From contig JAAYUI010000016.1 of assembly GCA_012517765.1 (NCBI GenBank), positions 62,001-126,000 of the forward strand: a stretch of 64,000 nt of DNA. Reading direction: 5' to 3'. Source of the stretch: Caldisericales bacterium. Its GTDB lineage: Bacteria > Caldisericota > Caldisericia > JAAYUI01. The notes beneath the pieces are model-generated. The model searched no databases and was not told where the DNA came from. It saw nothing but the letters and a program-made list of their open reading frames with translations. Position 1 is the stretch's first letter. Each line of letters begins with the position of its first letter. A program made the translations under genes and the position numbers. Below, in pieces: positions 28,186 through 37,133 of this stretch.

Positions 28186-29697
28186 TTATTTGCAGAAACT
28201 CCCCTTGCATGACAAGGCATACAGCAATCCATAATAGTCCCTTGTTTTACCTGGCCTCGGTTCAAAGTTATTTCTGTGAACAAAATAGATCGTATGTGTC
28301 CCAGGGGTCAAGACTATTTGCAAATTGACAATCATTCCCCTCCTCTGCTTGTCTGCCCTGCCAATATAGTAATATGATGTTTCTGGCTGGTTTGAATGAG
28401 GAGGATTACCCAAGCCAAAGGTTGGTGACTGAAGCACAAGCTTGGTTGATTGCCCCGGATTGGGAATGCTGATGAACGGGTCAATGTATATGTCCACATC
28501 GTCATTTGTGTAGACCGTAAGTTCAGCAGTGCAGTGTTTGTCAACAGTAAATGCCTGCCTGTAGATATTGGTTATACTATTCGGACAACTGTTCCAGCCT
28601 ATATTGCCCGGAGGGAACATCCCAGCTACACCACCGGAAGGAATATGGGTTATCCAGTTAGCGCCCATATCATAAAGTTTCCTCCATGGCGCCCCCTGAA
28701 CATCAACACCCCAGGCATCATTGTCTGCCCTCTCCCATGGGATAACAGTGACAGGCGCCCAGTTGCCGTTTACCCATTCGATTCCTTGTGGCAATCCAAA
28801 GACTTCCCAATTATTGTTTGCAGGATTGTTGCCAGAATCATTATGGACAAGATATTCTGCTGTCTCATTGCTAACAGTACAGGCGCAATCTCCATTTGTG
28901 ATGTCCCATCCACATGCAGATTTTTGGCCAGGCAGGGAGAATGTTTCAAACCCAAAGATCATCCCAAAGAAATTGGAATAAGGGTCTGACCTGTGGACAA
29001 AATAGACGCAATGGGCACCAGGATTTATAAGGGGCAAGTTTACTACATGCCCAGATTCCTTATCGATCCCGGAGTAGCTTCCAAGGTAGCTCTTGGAGGT
29101 TGAATTCTTAACAAGGCGAGTTCCCACTGGGGGGTCAAGGTAAACATCAACTTCCCCGGAGACCCAGATGGTTAAAAAACCGGAGGATTTACTGCTGACT
29201 TTAAAAAAGTGTCTATAATAGCTGGGTAAAGTTTGAATTGCGTTTTCTGGTGGAAGGGGTTTGCCAGGTTCTATTGTATCTGGTGCATTGAGTTTTGTTG
29301 GTGGAGGATTGTTCCAAGAATAATACGGATTGCACCCATAAATCCATTGAGCACCCCTTTCATAAAGCTTTAACCACGGCATTACAGTTTTATTGATGGC
29401 ATAGCTTGCTTCTTTTCCGTCGACAAGCTTTGCATTTTCCCACGAACCATACATCCACTGTTCGGCATCCCAGCTTTCATTGAGAAGCCACTTTGTCTGA
29501 GTCGAAAGATATTCAGTGTCACCACCAGAAACAGCGATCATCTGAGTTCCATCGCCCCATAATCCATCATTGCCTATTGGGGCAGGAAGAGAAGAAGATG
29601 GATTATCTTTTTTATCGATCAAGCCTGCCGTTTGTGCAGTTGAGCAGGAACATAAAGCCATGATGGCGATCAGAACAACAACTTTGACATGGTTCAT
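28186..29697 (-). CDS. Lipoprotein with two homologous Trp-rich beta domains
   Basis: 503 aa. MNHVKVVVLIAIMALCSC looks like a type II signal with a Cys at 18. Two halves of about 230 residues repeat the same scheme: W.NG/GSW..., a variable VIPW/VMPW segment, WRKLYDMGANWI versus WLKLYERGAQWI, then DVDIYIDP versus EVDVYLDP and TIYFVHRN versus CVYFVHRS. Each half is probably a beta-sandwich that binds a ligand. I do not recognise the family. AGGTGG SD. Confidence 0.75.
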   Translation of the reverse strand: MNHVKVVVLIAIMALCSCSTAQTAGLIDKKDNPSSSLPAPIGNDGLWGDGTQMIAVSGGDTEYLSTQTKWLLNESWDAEQWMYGSWENAKLVDGKEASYAINKTVMPWLKLYERGAQWIYGCNPYYSWNNPPPTKLNAPDTIEPGKPLPPENAIQTLPSYYRHFFKVSSKSSGFLTIWVSGEVDVYLDPPVGTRLVKNSTSKSYLGSYSGIDKESGHVVNLPLINPGAHCVYFVHRSDPYSNFFGMIFGFETFSLPGQKSACGWDITNGDCACTVSNETAEYLVHNDSGNNPANNNWEVFGLPQGIEWVNGNWAPVTVIPWERADNDAWGVDVQGAPWRKLYDMGANWITHIPSGGVAGMFPPGNIGWNSCPNSITNIYRQAFTVDKHCTAELTVYTNDDVDIYIDPFISIPNPGQSTKLVLQSPTFGLGNPPHSNQPETSYYYIGRADKQRRGMIVNLQIVLTPGTHTIYFVHRNNFEPRPGKTRDYYGLLYALSCKGSFCK

Positions 29698-29804
29698 ATA
29701 ACCACCTTCCCAATCTTTTATTATGTAAAAACTAATCTAAAATTTAATCATGTTAAATCAAGTTATTGAAAAGACGAAAGGAAAGAAAAATATTATCAAA
29801 ATAT

Positions 29805-29837
29805 AAAGCCCCTGCCAAAAGAAAAGCAGGGGCTTTG
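29805..29837 (-). terminator. Terminator of rocA
   Basis: AAAGCCCCTGC and GCAGGGGCTTT arms separated by 11 nt, 24 nt after the rocA stop. Confidence 0.8.
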
Positions 29838-29861
29838 AAAATATGGCATTTTATATTTTAG

Positions 29862-31451
29862 CTACTTCAGCCCGAGGAACCTTGCAAACTGGTCTGAATC
29901 GAGCCTTTCCGAGCAGGACTTGCCCTGCATAAAGAGGTAGAGGTAGTCGAACGCGCCAGCTTTTGAATCAGTTCCTGACATGTTGAAGCCGCCAAATGGC
30001 TGTGAACCGACAAGGGCACCGGTGCACTTTCTGTTCAGGTAGAGATTTCCAACATGGAACTCTCTTCTGGCCTTCTCAAGGCTTTCGCCTGAATCAGACA
30101 GAACAGCTCCAGTAAGTCCGTAGATGGTCCCATTTGCGTAATCGAGTGCTTCGTCAAATGATTTTGCCCTCGAGATCGAAAGCACTGGCCCAAAAATTTC
30201 TTCCTGGGATATCCTGGCTGTCGGGCTGACATCACCAAAAATCGTCGGCTGTATGTAATATCCGGCGCTGTCATCCGAGGTGCCGCCAATGAGCAATTTG
30301 CCTTCACCCTTGCCTATTTCGATGTATCCATTGATTGACGAGAAGGCCTGGGCAGAAGAAACTGGCCCCATGCCAAAAGAAACATCTCTTGTATCTCCTA
30401 CTTTTATTGCCTTTGTTTTTTCCACAATCCGGCTGACTATATCGTCATACTGGTCGCCAACTATGATAAGCCTTGAGCAAGCAGAACACTTTTGGCCCTG
30501 GAAGCCGAATGCCGCGGCAACAGTTTCAGCGGCCGCAAAATCGGGCTTGCTGTAGTTGTCATCAATGACCATGCAGTCTTTGCCACCCATTTCGGCAACA
30601 ACCCTCTTGAGCCAGATCTGGCCTTTATTGACCTTCGATGCCCTCTCATAAATCCTCTTGCCAACATCCATGGACCCTGTAAAGCTGATGAAGCGGGTGA
30701 GCGGGTGGTCAACAAGATAATCTCCAACCTCGCTGCCCGGACCTGGAAGGAAATTGATTACGCCATCTGGCAAACCGGCTTCCTGCATGACTTCCATAAA
30801 TTTCGCGCCAATGATCGGGGTGATCGAGGCCGGTTTCAGGACAACCGTATTTCCAGCAACAACAGCTGCGGTGGTCATTCCAGCAAGGATAGCAAGCGGG
30901 AAATTCCACGGCGGGATTACAATGCCAACACCAAGGGGGATGTGCCAGTACTGGTTATCTTCACCAGGTATCGAAGGAATATTGTACGGAACAGAAATAT
31001 TTTCCATGAGTCTTCCATAGTATTCCAGGAAGTCTATGGCTTCTGCAGTATCAGCAATCGCCTCAATCCAGCTCTTTCCGATCTCGTAGACCATCCATGC
31101 GGAAAGCTCCAGCTTTCTTCTCCTCATGATTCCAGCGGCCCTGTAGAGATACCTGGCACGCTCGTGTGGATCGGTAAAACGCCAATACTCCATGAATGTC
31201 TTGTGGGCCGTCTGAATGGCTTCCTCAGCCAGTTGGCTGGTGCCCTTGCTTACCGTTCCCACAATTTCACTGTGCTTCGACGGGTTGTTTGACTTGATCA
31301 CATCATCTGTCTTGACGTTCTTTCCCCCGATTATGATGTCGTAGTGCTTGCCAAGATTTCTACCAACAAAATCAATGGCATCCTGCATCATCTTTTTCTG
31401 GTCGGGGTTGGACAAATTAAGATACGGCTCGGTTACAAACTGCTGTCTCAT
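29862..31451 (-). CDS. rocA: L-glutamate gamma-semialdehyde dehydrogenase
   Basis: 529 aa, aldehyde dehydrogenase fold. Catalytic Cys322 in FQGQKCSAC, general base Glu287 in VAEMGG, NAD-binding PWNFPLAI and FTGS. The long N-terminal arm and GQKCSACSR are typical of the RocA/PruA group that oxidises glutamate semialdehyde to glutamate at the end of proline and arginine/ornithine breakdown. AAGGAG SD. It is monocistronic between its own promoter and terminator. Confidence 0.92.
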   Translation of the reverse strand: MRQQFVTEPYLNLSNPDQKKMMQDAIDFVGRNLGKHYDIIIGGKNVKTDDVIKSNNPSKHSEIVGTVSKGTSQLAEEAIQTAHKTFMEYWRFTDPHERARYLYRAAGIMRRRKLELSAWMVYEIGKSWIEAIADTAEAIDFLEYYGRLMENISVPYNIPSIPGEDNQYWHIPLGVGIVIPPWNFPLAILAGMTTAAVVAGNTVVLKPASITPIIGAKFMEVMQEAGLPDGVINFLPGPGSEVGDYLVDHPLTRFISFTGSMDVGKRIYERASKVNKGQIWLKRVVAEMGGKDCMVIDDNYSKPDFAAAETVAAAFGFQGQKCSACSRLIIVGDQYDDIVSRIVEKTKAIKVGDTRDVSFGMGPVSSAQAFSSINGYIEIGKGEGKLLIGGTSDDSAGYYIQPTIFGDVSPTARISQEEIFGPVLSISRAKSFDEALDYANGTIYGLTGAVLSDSGESLEKARREFHVGNLYLNRKCTGALVGSQPFGGFNMSGTDSKAGAFDYLYLFMQGKSCSERLDSDQFARFLGLK

Positions 31452-31483
31452 GTGGCTCCTTTCAGATGCTTGTTGACGGTCTG

Positions 31484-31489
31484 ATTATA
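31484..31489 (-). promoter_or_regulatory. -10 element of rocA
   Basis: TATAAT on the reverse strand 32 nt before the rocA ATG; the -35 (TGGATT, 17 nt upstream) is weak. The rest of 31452-31696 shows only the tatA promoter and a short tandem TTGTGAA repeat. Confidence 0.45.
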
Positions 31490-31649
31490 TATGTGAAGGA
31501 AGGTTAAATCCAGTATTGACAATTGTGAATTTGTGAACACCTGAAACAAACGGGGTGATCACAGGATACAACGTTGTGAAAAGGCATTCAAATAGAAAAA
31601 ATCACCCTTGGATTGCCCAAGAAAATTGCAAAATATAAGGGAATAATTC

Positions 31650-31677
31650 TTGAAATGGTTTATTAAGGCAATATGCT
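31650..31677 (+). promoter_or_regulatory. Candidate promoter of tatA-tatC
   Basis: TTGAAA (31650-31655), 16 nt, TATGCT (31672-31677). Confidence 0.4.
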
Positions 31678-31696
31678 TTCCTCCAAGAGGTGAGAC

Positions 31697-31879
31697 ATGA
31701 GCTTTGGCGCCAAAGAAATAATTGTAATTCTCATAATAGGTCTGATACTTTTCGGGTCCAGCAAGATACCGGAATTTGCACGGTCTCTCAGAAAGGGGAT
31801 CGAGGAGTTCAAAAAAACCGGTGAGGAGCTGACAAAGGGAATTGAAACCAAAGACGGTCAAGAACAAAACAAAAAATAG
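31697..31879 (+). CDS. tatA: Sec-independent translocase subunit TatA
   Basis: 60 aa: one N-terminal helix (IIVILIIGLILFG), then FGSSKIPEFARSLRKGIEEFKK, the amphipathic helix typical of TatA/E. It forms the variable pore that moves folded twin-arginine substrates. AGAGGTG SD. No TatB is present, so this is a minimal TatAC system. Confidence 0.93.
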   Translation: MSFGAKEIIVILIIGLILFGSSKIPEFARSLRKGIEEFKKTGEELTKGIETKDGQEQNKK

Positions 31880-31887
31880 GTGCGCCC

Positions 31888-32631
31888 TTGCTGAATGACA
31901 AGCCAAAACCTGTCCTCGAACACATCGAGGAGCTCAGGAAAAGGCTTATTTACTCGTTGTTGTTTGTTCTTATCTTTTCGGTTGTTTGCTGGATATTCTC
32001 GGACAGAATAATCAGCTGGCTGACCGGGCCAGTGCCCCTTCTCGATGTACCAAAGATACAACTGCATTTTACAGATGTCACCGAGGCCTTTGGCGCCAAA
32101 TTCATGATATCAGTCATTGGCGGCATAATAATCGCTTTCCCATTCCTTATTTACCATGTGTGCATGTATGTCCTTCCCGGAATGAGAAAAAACGAGCGGA
32201 AAGCCTTTTTTGCATATCTTCCCTCAATGATTCTGCTATTTATTGCCGGTGCGGCATTCGCCATCTGGCCAATAATCCCCATCGCAAGAAAATTCTTCAT
32301 CGATTATGGAGACCAGAACATGATCCCAATAATTACGGTGTCTTCTTATATTGATTTTGCAACACTACTAACACTTGGCATGGGAATTGTTTTTCTGCTT
32401 CCAGTTGTTGTCATGTTTATTACTTCAATAGGCCTTGTTTCACCATACACGCTGGCAAAAGGAAGAAAGGGTGTTTGGCTTGGGATTCTGATCGCTGCAG
32501 CCGCTATTGCACCAAATGACGGACTGTCAATGCTTGCAATAGCCCTGCCGGTTGTTCTTCTCTTTGAAGGTTCACTGTTTTTTGCCAAAATAAAGTGGGG
32601 GAGGCGCCAGAAAACTGTTGGGACAGCTTAA
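31888..32631 (+). CDS. tatC: Sec-independent translocase subunit TatC
   Basis: 247 aa from a TTG start, with AGGTG SD overlapping the tatA stop. Six helices. HIEELRKRLIYSL, F-x-P and the conserved Glu region near EAF are the TatC signature; TatC reads the twin-arginine signal. Its TAA stop shares the palindrome TTAA with the TAA stop of the convergent gene. Confidence 0.95.
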   Translation: MLNDKPKPVLEHIEELRKRLIYSLLFVLIFSVVCWIFSDRIISWLTGPVPLLDVPKIQLHFTDVTEAFGAKFMISVIGGIIIAFPFLIYHVCMYVLPGMRKNERKAFFAYLPSMILLFIAGAAFAIWPIIPIARKFFIDYGDQNMIPIITVSSYIDFATLLTLGMGIVFLLPVVVMFITSIGLVSPYTLAKGRKGVWLGILIAAAAIAPNDGLSMLAIALPVVLLFEGSLFFAKIKWGRRQKTVGTA

Positions 32632-34805
32632 AATTCCATATCAATAATTATTGATTTCGCAACAGATATCCATCTTACCGTCGCCCCGAGTGATTCTGCC
32701 ACAGAGCGGAGCGGAACAAGTGTTCTTCCGTTTCTTATCAGTGGGCCAACATCTATTTTGACCACCTTGTTGTCAAATTCTGCCCTATCTTCTCCAATCC
32801 AGTATTTCAGGATTTTCCCCTTGCGGCTTATCTCAACCTTTTTTTCTGTCGCATTCCAGTCGACTTTACACCCGAAAGTCTCTGCAATAAATCTTATTGG
32901 AACAAGAGTTCTCCCTTTATAAACCTCCGCAGGTACATCAAGCATGGCTTTTCCATTATTTGTCAACGCTTCATTTGAACCAGGCTCCATCTGTATCCGA
33001 AGCCTTGGATCGGTCACAAAATCAAGTGAAAACTCATCTTCCCATGATGACATGCCACCGTTTCTTTCCGGGCATGTGTTGCACGTTACTTTTATCGGCA
33101 CAGAAAAATTGGAACCTCCAGGAAGGTCCATGCAGTTAAAGCTGAAAGAAAAGGAGGTTGTTCCATTCTCTTGATACTTTCCACCCTGGCCATCAACCTT
33201 CAACCAGTCAGGTTTATCAATATCCAGCCTGATATATCTGTCTTCACCATCAGCCGAGTTGACTCTCACTTCAAATCGTCCCTGCGAGGAGCGGGGAAAA
33301 TATGGGACATCAGGCGGACTGACCACAACATCAAAACATGGCTCGCAAGTCTGGCATTTCTTTTGTGGGCTTACAACATCCACCGTGAAAAAAACCAGGA
33401 CCCACCCTGATATTCCCGGTTCATTATATTGTCCATTGCCCTCCATGACAGGACAACCGGGCTCAATTGCAACACCAAATTTTTGCTCGCCATCACAAAA
33501 AGAAGGGTCAGAAGGGTCAATGATCATTGTATACTTATATCCCCTTCTCATGCCTTCAGAAAACGGCTTGCCACCAATAAAACTGACCGACTTGCACTTG
33601 CTCCCGGCCTCAAAGGGCATCCCTTCAAATTTTGGCGGTGGCAGTCTGCCATCCTTTCTTCCAAAAAGAAGGGTGAAAGGGAGCCTTTTTGTGCCATCTG
33701 ATGCAACAATTGTTCCAAGGTCCCTGTCTTCCAGAACCTCCACATATGGGCACTCTTCCCAGCAAAACAGCTGGCCGTCAGAGGTTACATAAGAGATTCT
33801 GCCATCTTCCAACAAGACAGATGATCTTGTTGCATGGATCAGCTTTCTTTTCCATATCACAAAACCTTCAGTATCGACTCCCCAAAAAGTTTTGCTTCCA
33901 TCAATGAAATAAATGCTTCGGCCATCAGTTGCCAACGGCCATGAGACTGGCCCAAAACCATCTTTTTTCCATTCCTGCCTGCCAGTTTCGGCATCAACTG
34001 CATACAAAATGCCGGATTCATCTGCAAAGATGCATTTGCTTCCAATCAGCACTGGATTTGACCGGATCGGCGCCTCCGCAATATAGCGCCAGAGCAATAA
34101 TCCATCATCAGCATCGAGACAATACAGGACATGGTCCAGGGAACCAGCGATGATTTTTTGTCCAAAAACCAGTGGTTGTGTCTCGACCCAGCCACTGGTT
34201 TCAAAAGACCAGACTACTTTTCCTTCCGGAACGGAAATGCGCCTGATTCTGTTATCATCGCCACCAAAAACAACTGATCCAGCATAAATCGCAGGCGTTC
34301 CCCAGATGGGGGATTTTGAATCAAACCTGAAAACAAGAGAACCGTCTGTGGCGTTCAGGCAATAGAGATTGCCATCAGAACAGCCAAAAATGATCTTGCC
34401 GTCAAAAAGCACCGGCATTCCGTATATTGCATTGCCGGCCCTGAAACTCCACACAATTTTACCGCCAAACAAATCAACAAGTGCGAGTGTTCCAGCTTTG
34501 GTCCCGACAAAACAGCTGGCATTGTAAACGAGCGGTGAGCTTGCAATATCGGCACCATCAATTTCAAGCTCGAACTTCTTCATGCCTGCTTTTATATAGG
34601 CAAGTTTTCCACTAGCATTTCCAACCAGGTGACCGGAATCGAATGGGGCAGGTGGATAAACTGAAAGGTAGCTTCCACCAACAGAACATTTTGAAGCAAC
34701 CTGGAAAGGTGGTGTGGCAGCTGGTTTTGCATCGCCAGCAACAGGCAAAATCGCCTGAGAAGGAAAAATAAGTATCAGGGCAACCAAAAATGAAATTTTC
34801 TTCAC
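32628..34805 (-). CDS. Exported PQQ-like propeller protein with tandem stalk domains
   Basis: 725 aa from GTG. Signal peptide 1-24. PQQ-like repeats about 35-345 (DGSLVFRFDSKSPIWGTPAI type). A Cys-rich Ig-like middle (CQTCEPC, CNTCPE) at about 420-610. Two PF07833-type stalk modules close it (LVPIRFIAETFGCKVDWN, LVPLRSVAESLGATVRW). Same plan as the other surface proteins here. It converges on tatC with a 4-nt overlap. Confidence 0.82.
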   Translation of the reverse strand: MKKISFLVALILIFPSQAILPVAGDAKPAATPPFQVASKCSVGGSYLSVYPPAPFDSGHLVGNASGKLAYIKAGMKKFELEIDGADIASSPLVYNASCFVGTKAGTLALVDLFGGKIVWSFRAGNAIYGMPVLFDGKIIFGCSDGNLYCLNATDGSLVFRFDSKSPIWGTPAIYAGSVVFGGDDNRIRRISVPEGKVVWSFETSGWVETQPLVFGQKIIAGSLDHVLYCLDADDGLLLWRYIAEAPIRSNPVLIGSKCIFADESGILYAVDAETGRQEWKKDGFGPVSWPLATDGRSIYFIDGSKTFWGVDTEGFVIWKRKLIHATRSSVLLEDGRISYVTSDGQLFCWEECPYVEVLEDRDLGTIVASDGTKRLPFTLLFGRKDGRLPPPKFEGMPFEAGSKCKSVSFIGGKPFSEGMRRGYKYTMIIDPSDPSFCDGEQKFGVAIEPGCPVMEGNGQYNEPGISGWVLVFFTVDVVSPQKKCQTCEPCFDVVVSPPDVPYFPRSSQGRFEVRVNSADGEDRYIRLDIDKPDWLKVDGQGGKYQENGTTSFSFSFNCMDLPGGSNFSVPIKVTCNTCPERNGGMSSWEDEFSLDFVTDPRLRIQMEPGSNEALTNNGKAMLDVPAEVYKGRTLVPIRFIAETFGCKVDWNATEKKVEISRKGKILKYWIGEDRAEFDNKVVKIDVGPLIRNGRTLVPLRSVAESLGATVRWISVAKSIIIDMEF

Positions 34806-34870
34806 ACTTCAAATACGTCAAAAAACCGAACATAGTTTCAAGTCAGTTTTCTCACCAGCTTAACAACAGA

Positions 34871-34898
34871 TTGACAAGAGTGTCCCAAAGATTATTGT
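34871..34898 (+). promoter_or_regulatory. Promoter giving a leaderless mRNA for the 174-aa membrane protein
   Basis: TTGACA (34871-34876), 16 nt, TATTGT (34893-34898). The TTG start follows after 7 nt, so it would be at or next to +1. No SD. Confidence 0.48.
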
Positions 34899-34905
34899 TG
34901 AATTA

Positions 34906-35430
34906 TTGAAGAAAAAACTTCTATCTTTTGTTGTCCTGGGAACGGGAGTAATCATCGCACAAACAGCTTTTATCGTATTTTATCCAGGAAGTAGCGAGAA
35001 TCTTTGGAGAATTCTGGGATTTGGAAATTTATTTGTGCTAATTGCCTGCTTCATGGCATCCTTCAAGAATAAACTGCAAATACTACCACTACTTGGATTG
35101 ATAATTGGAATATCGAGTCCTGTTCTTAATTTCATCTGGGCGGGAAGAGATATCGTAGGGCAGGCAATTCCATACTCGCTATCATATTTTTGTTTTTCCA
35201 TGCACTACATTCTCCAGAGAGAAAAACCCCTAACATATTTCGGATGGCCCCTTCTGCTGTGCTCTTTCTTGCTTTGGTCTTTCCATGTTTTTCTGGCAAA
35301 TGCTGGATCGGGCCTTCCGCCATTTGACATAATTGCATTTTTCTTCAGCCTGCTGATGCTTTTGGTGGCATCAAGCGTTCTGCTGATAATCATTTTTGAA
35401 AAAAATACAATACAGGAGGACATTTCATGA
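34906..35430 (+). CDS. Five- or six-helix membrane protein, family not recognised
   Basis: 174 aa from TTG (KKKLLSFVVLGTGVII). Hydrophobic segments near 6-28, 36-52, 58-78, 85-102, 110-130 and 138-162. The stop overlaps the next membrane-protein gene (ATGA), suggesting a two-subunit membrane complex. No motif found. Confidence 0.65.
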   Translation: MKKKLLSFVVLGTGVIIAQTAFIVFYPGSSENLWRILGFGNLFVLIACFMASFKNKLQILPLLGLIIGISSPVLNFIWAGRDIVGQAIPYSLSYFCFSMHYILQREKPLTYFGWPLLLCSFLLWSFHVFLANAGSGLPPFDIIAFFFSLLMLLVASSVLLIIIFEKNTIQEDIS

Positions 35431-36017
35431 ACCAGATTCTAAAAAACAAGTTTAACGCGTGGGGATTTTTTATTGTGGCATGTGTGTGGGTGGTCCTGAT
35501 GATCCTTGAGTTGATGTTTTCAGTCCTGGAAATCAATATCGGGATAATGTATCCAATAACAAGGATGCTGCTTATTGGAACTGGAATGGTTATGACTTTC
35601 TTGTTTTTTTCGATTTCAAGGTCAGAGCCAGGACTTGCTGCAGTCGGGTTGATACTGGGAATTATTGGGCTAATAAGCCAAACGGCCCTTATGAGCGAGC
35701 TTTCAAGCGTTACTGGCTCATTTATTGGGATTAGCTATATCTTTTTTGCATTTGCCATCCTGAAACAGAACAACAGGGCGGCCAGTTGGCTTGGTTGGGC
35801 AATGATTCTTTCCAGTATTATAGGACTTGCTTCAATTGGAATGATTGCCGGAATGATCAATGGGGGTTTTGGCGGAATGACCATCTTCTCTGCAATAACA
35901 ACTCTCTTTGGGATCTTTGTCGCACTTGCAGCAATTTACTACATCATAGTTGAAGGTAGTTTATTCGAAAGCACTGGCGTACCAAAAACAATCAACACTC
36001 CAGAGAATTTGAACTGA
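35427..36017 (+). CDS. Polytopic membrane protein, family not recognised
   Basis: 196 aa with about six helices and Gly-rich turns (GMINGGFGGM). SD AGGAGG lies before the ATG, which overlaps the upstream stop. It is probably a partner of the 174-aa protein. Confidence 0.68.
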   Translation: MNQILKNKFNAWGFFIVACVWVVLMILELMFSVLEINIGIMYPITRMLLIGTGMVMTFLFFSISRSEPGLAAVGLILGIIGLISQTALMSELSSVTGSFIGISYIFFAFAILKQNNRAASWLGWAMILSSIIGLASIGMIAGMINGGFGGMTIFSAITTLFGIFVALAAIYYIIVEGSLFESTGVPKTINTPENLN

Positions 36018-36036
36018 AACTAAACGATATCGGCAA

Positions 36037-36076
36037 GGGAGGTTACATTTTTTGTGTAAAATAGATGCAACCTCCC
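36037..36076. repeat. Inverted repeat downstream of the membrane-protein pair
   Basis: GGGAGGTT (36037-36044) and AACCTCCC (36069-36076) with a 24-nt T/A-rich loop. No T tract follows; it could be a weak terminator or mRNA-stabilising hairpin. Confidence 0.55.
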
Positions 36077-36123
36077 CTCTCTCAAAAACAAACTCCAATC
36101 AGACCTAATTTTGCACCAATAGC

Positions 36124-36151
36124 TTCAAAAACTGGCAAAAAACCATATATT
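36124..36151 (+). promoter_or_regulatory. Promoter giving a leaderless mRNA for the aldolase
   Basis: TTCAAA (36124-36129), 16 nt, TATATT (36146-36151), then 7 nt to the ATG at 36159. No SD. Confidence 0.42.
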
Positions 36152-36158
36152 TGAAACC

Positions 36159-36848
36159 ATGGAAGAAGGAAAAAGGGACATTCTGGAATGTGCCAGATAC
36201 CTGGCTTCAAGAGGCTGGGCAGAAGCGAGTGCAGGGAATATAAGCGTTAGGATAAAACGCGCTACAGTTAACAACACAAACACAATGCCAATCAATTATT
36301 CGGCAAAACCTGGTCTGGCAATCTACATCACAAAATCAGGTTCAAATTTCAGGCTGATGGCTGAAGATGACGTGTCATCAGTTGTGGTGGATGAGGATGG
36401 GCAAAAGGTAACGCATGATTTCAAACAAGGTAGGCCGACCAGCGAGCTTTCAACACACCTTCTTCTGCAAAGTCATTTTGCCGACAAAAACAGCCTGGCG
36501 ATCATACACGCCCACCTGACAAACCTGGTTGCCGCAACACACATTTTCAGGTCAGAACAAGAACTCAACGAAGCCATTTTTTGCCATACCGAAATGCCAC
36601 TCCTTGTTCCCAGCGGAATAGGCCTTGTGCCCATTATCACCCCTGGCTCCGTCGAGATAGCGCAAGCAACACTGGAAAAAATCAGGCAGGGGAAAACATG
36701 CATTGCGTGGGCCTGTCACGGAATAGTATCCATAGCTGACAATCTTCTTGGAGCAACAAATATTGTCGAAGCAGTAGAAAAAGCTTGCGAGATTGCATTG
36801 AAAGTAAAATCTGCTGGTGGAAAAACCATTTTTATTGGACAGCTGTGA
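36159..36848 (+). CDS. Class II aldolase/adducin family protein (rhamnulose-phosphate-aldolase-like)
   Basis: 229 aa. RGWAEASAGNISVR (phosphate-binding), PTSELSTHL (catalytic Glu), zinc ligands IHAHLTN and a later His in ACHGIVS. The family cleaves or epimerises phospho-sugars using Zn2+. RhaD-type is closest by eye, but MtnB or FucA cannot be excluded. No sugar kinase or isomerase gene is adjacent. Confidence 0.8.
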   Translation: MEEGKRDILECARYLASRGWAEASAGNISVRIKRATVNNTNTMPINYSAKPGLAIYITKSGSNFRLMAEDDVSSVVVDEDGQKVTHDFKQGRPTSELSTHLLLQSHFADKNSLAIIHAHLTNLVAATHIFRSEQELNEAIFCHTEMPLLVPSGIGLVPIITPGSVEIAQATLEKIRQGKTCIAWACHGIVSIADNLLGATNIVEAVEKACEIALKVKSAGGKTIFIGQL

Positions 36849-36860
36849 TGGGAGAAAAGA

Positions 36861-36947
36861 TGGTGCCGAAGAAGGGACTTGAACCCCCACCCCGTTGCCA
36901 GGACATGGACCTGAACCATGCGCGTCTGCCAATTCCGCCACTTCGGC
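36861..36947 (-). tRNA. tRNA-Leu(CAG)
   Basis: 87 nt with encoded CCA. Acceptor GCCGAAG/CTTCGGC, anticodon stem CATGG/CCATG with loop TTCAGGT (anticodon CAG, 36911-36913 on the complement), long class II variable arm, T loop TTCAAGT. The T stem has two G-U pairs. Confidence 0.95.
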
Positions 36948-36959
36948 AACCTTTATGAG

Positions 36960-36988
36960 GTTATACAAAACCACTCCTGCCAAGTCAA
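36960..36988 (-). promoter_or_regulatory. Promoter of tRNA-Leu
   Basis: Reverse strand TTGACT (36988-36983), 17 nt, TATAAC (36965-36960), 12 nt before the tRNA. Confidence 0.65.
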
Positions 36989-37133
36989 GGAGAACCTTGG
37001 TTTTTTATCATGCAGTGGTTCCGTTCGCACTATCTGGCAAACTGACTTTTCAAAATGTCTTTTTGCATACTCGAAGTTGAGTTTTTTGAGAACTCCTGCA
37101 ATATTGTTTCTGTAAAAACAAAGGAGAGCAAAC

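Noticed and set aside
31554-31606. GGGTGAT...ATCACCC inverted repeat before tatA
   Set aside because: Seven-base arms with a 39-nt loop; expected by chance in A/T-rich intergenic DNA.
36716-36949. 77-aa minus ORF starting MPKWRNWQTRMVQVHVLATG and the overlapping 143-aa frame with VAELADAHGSGPCPG
   Set aside because: These are reading frames of tRNA-Leu itself, a well-known source of spurious proteins.
37048-37133. Possible eno promoter (TTGAGT...TATTGT)
   Set aside because: Spacing of 19 nt with weak boxes; not convincing enough to list.
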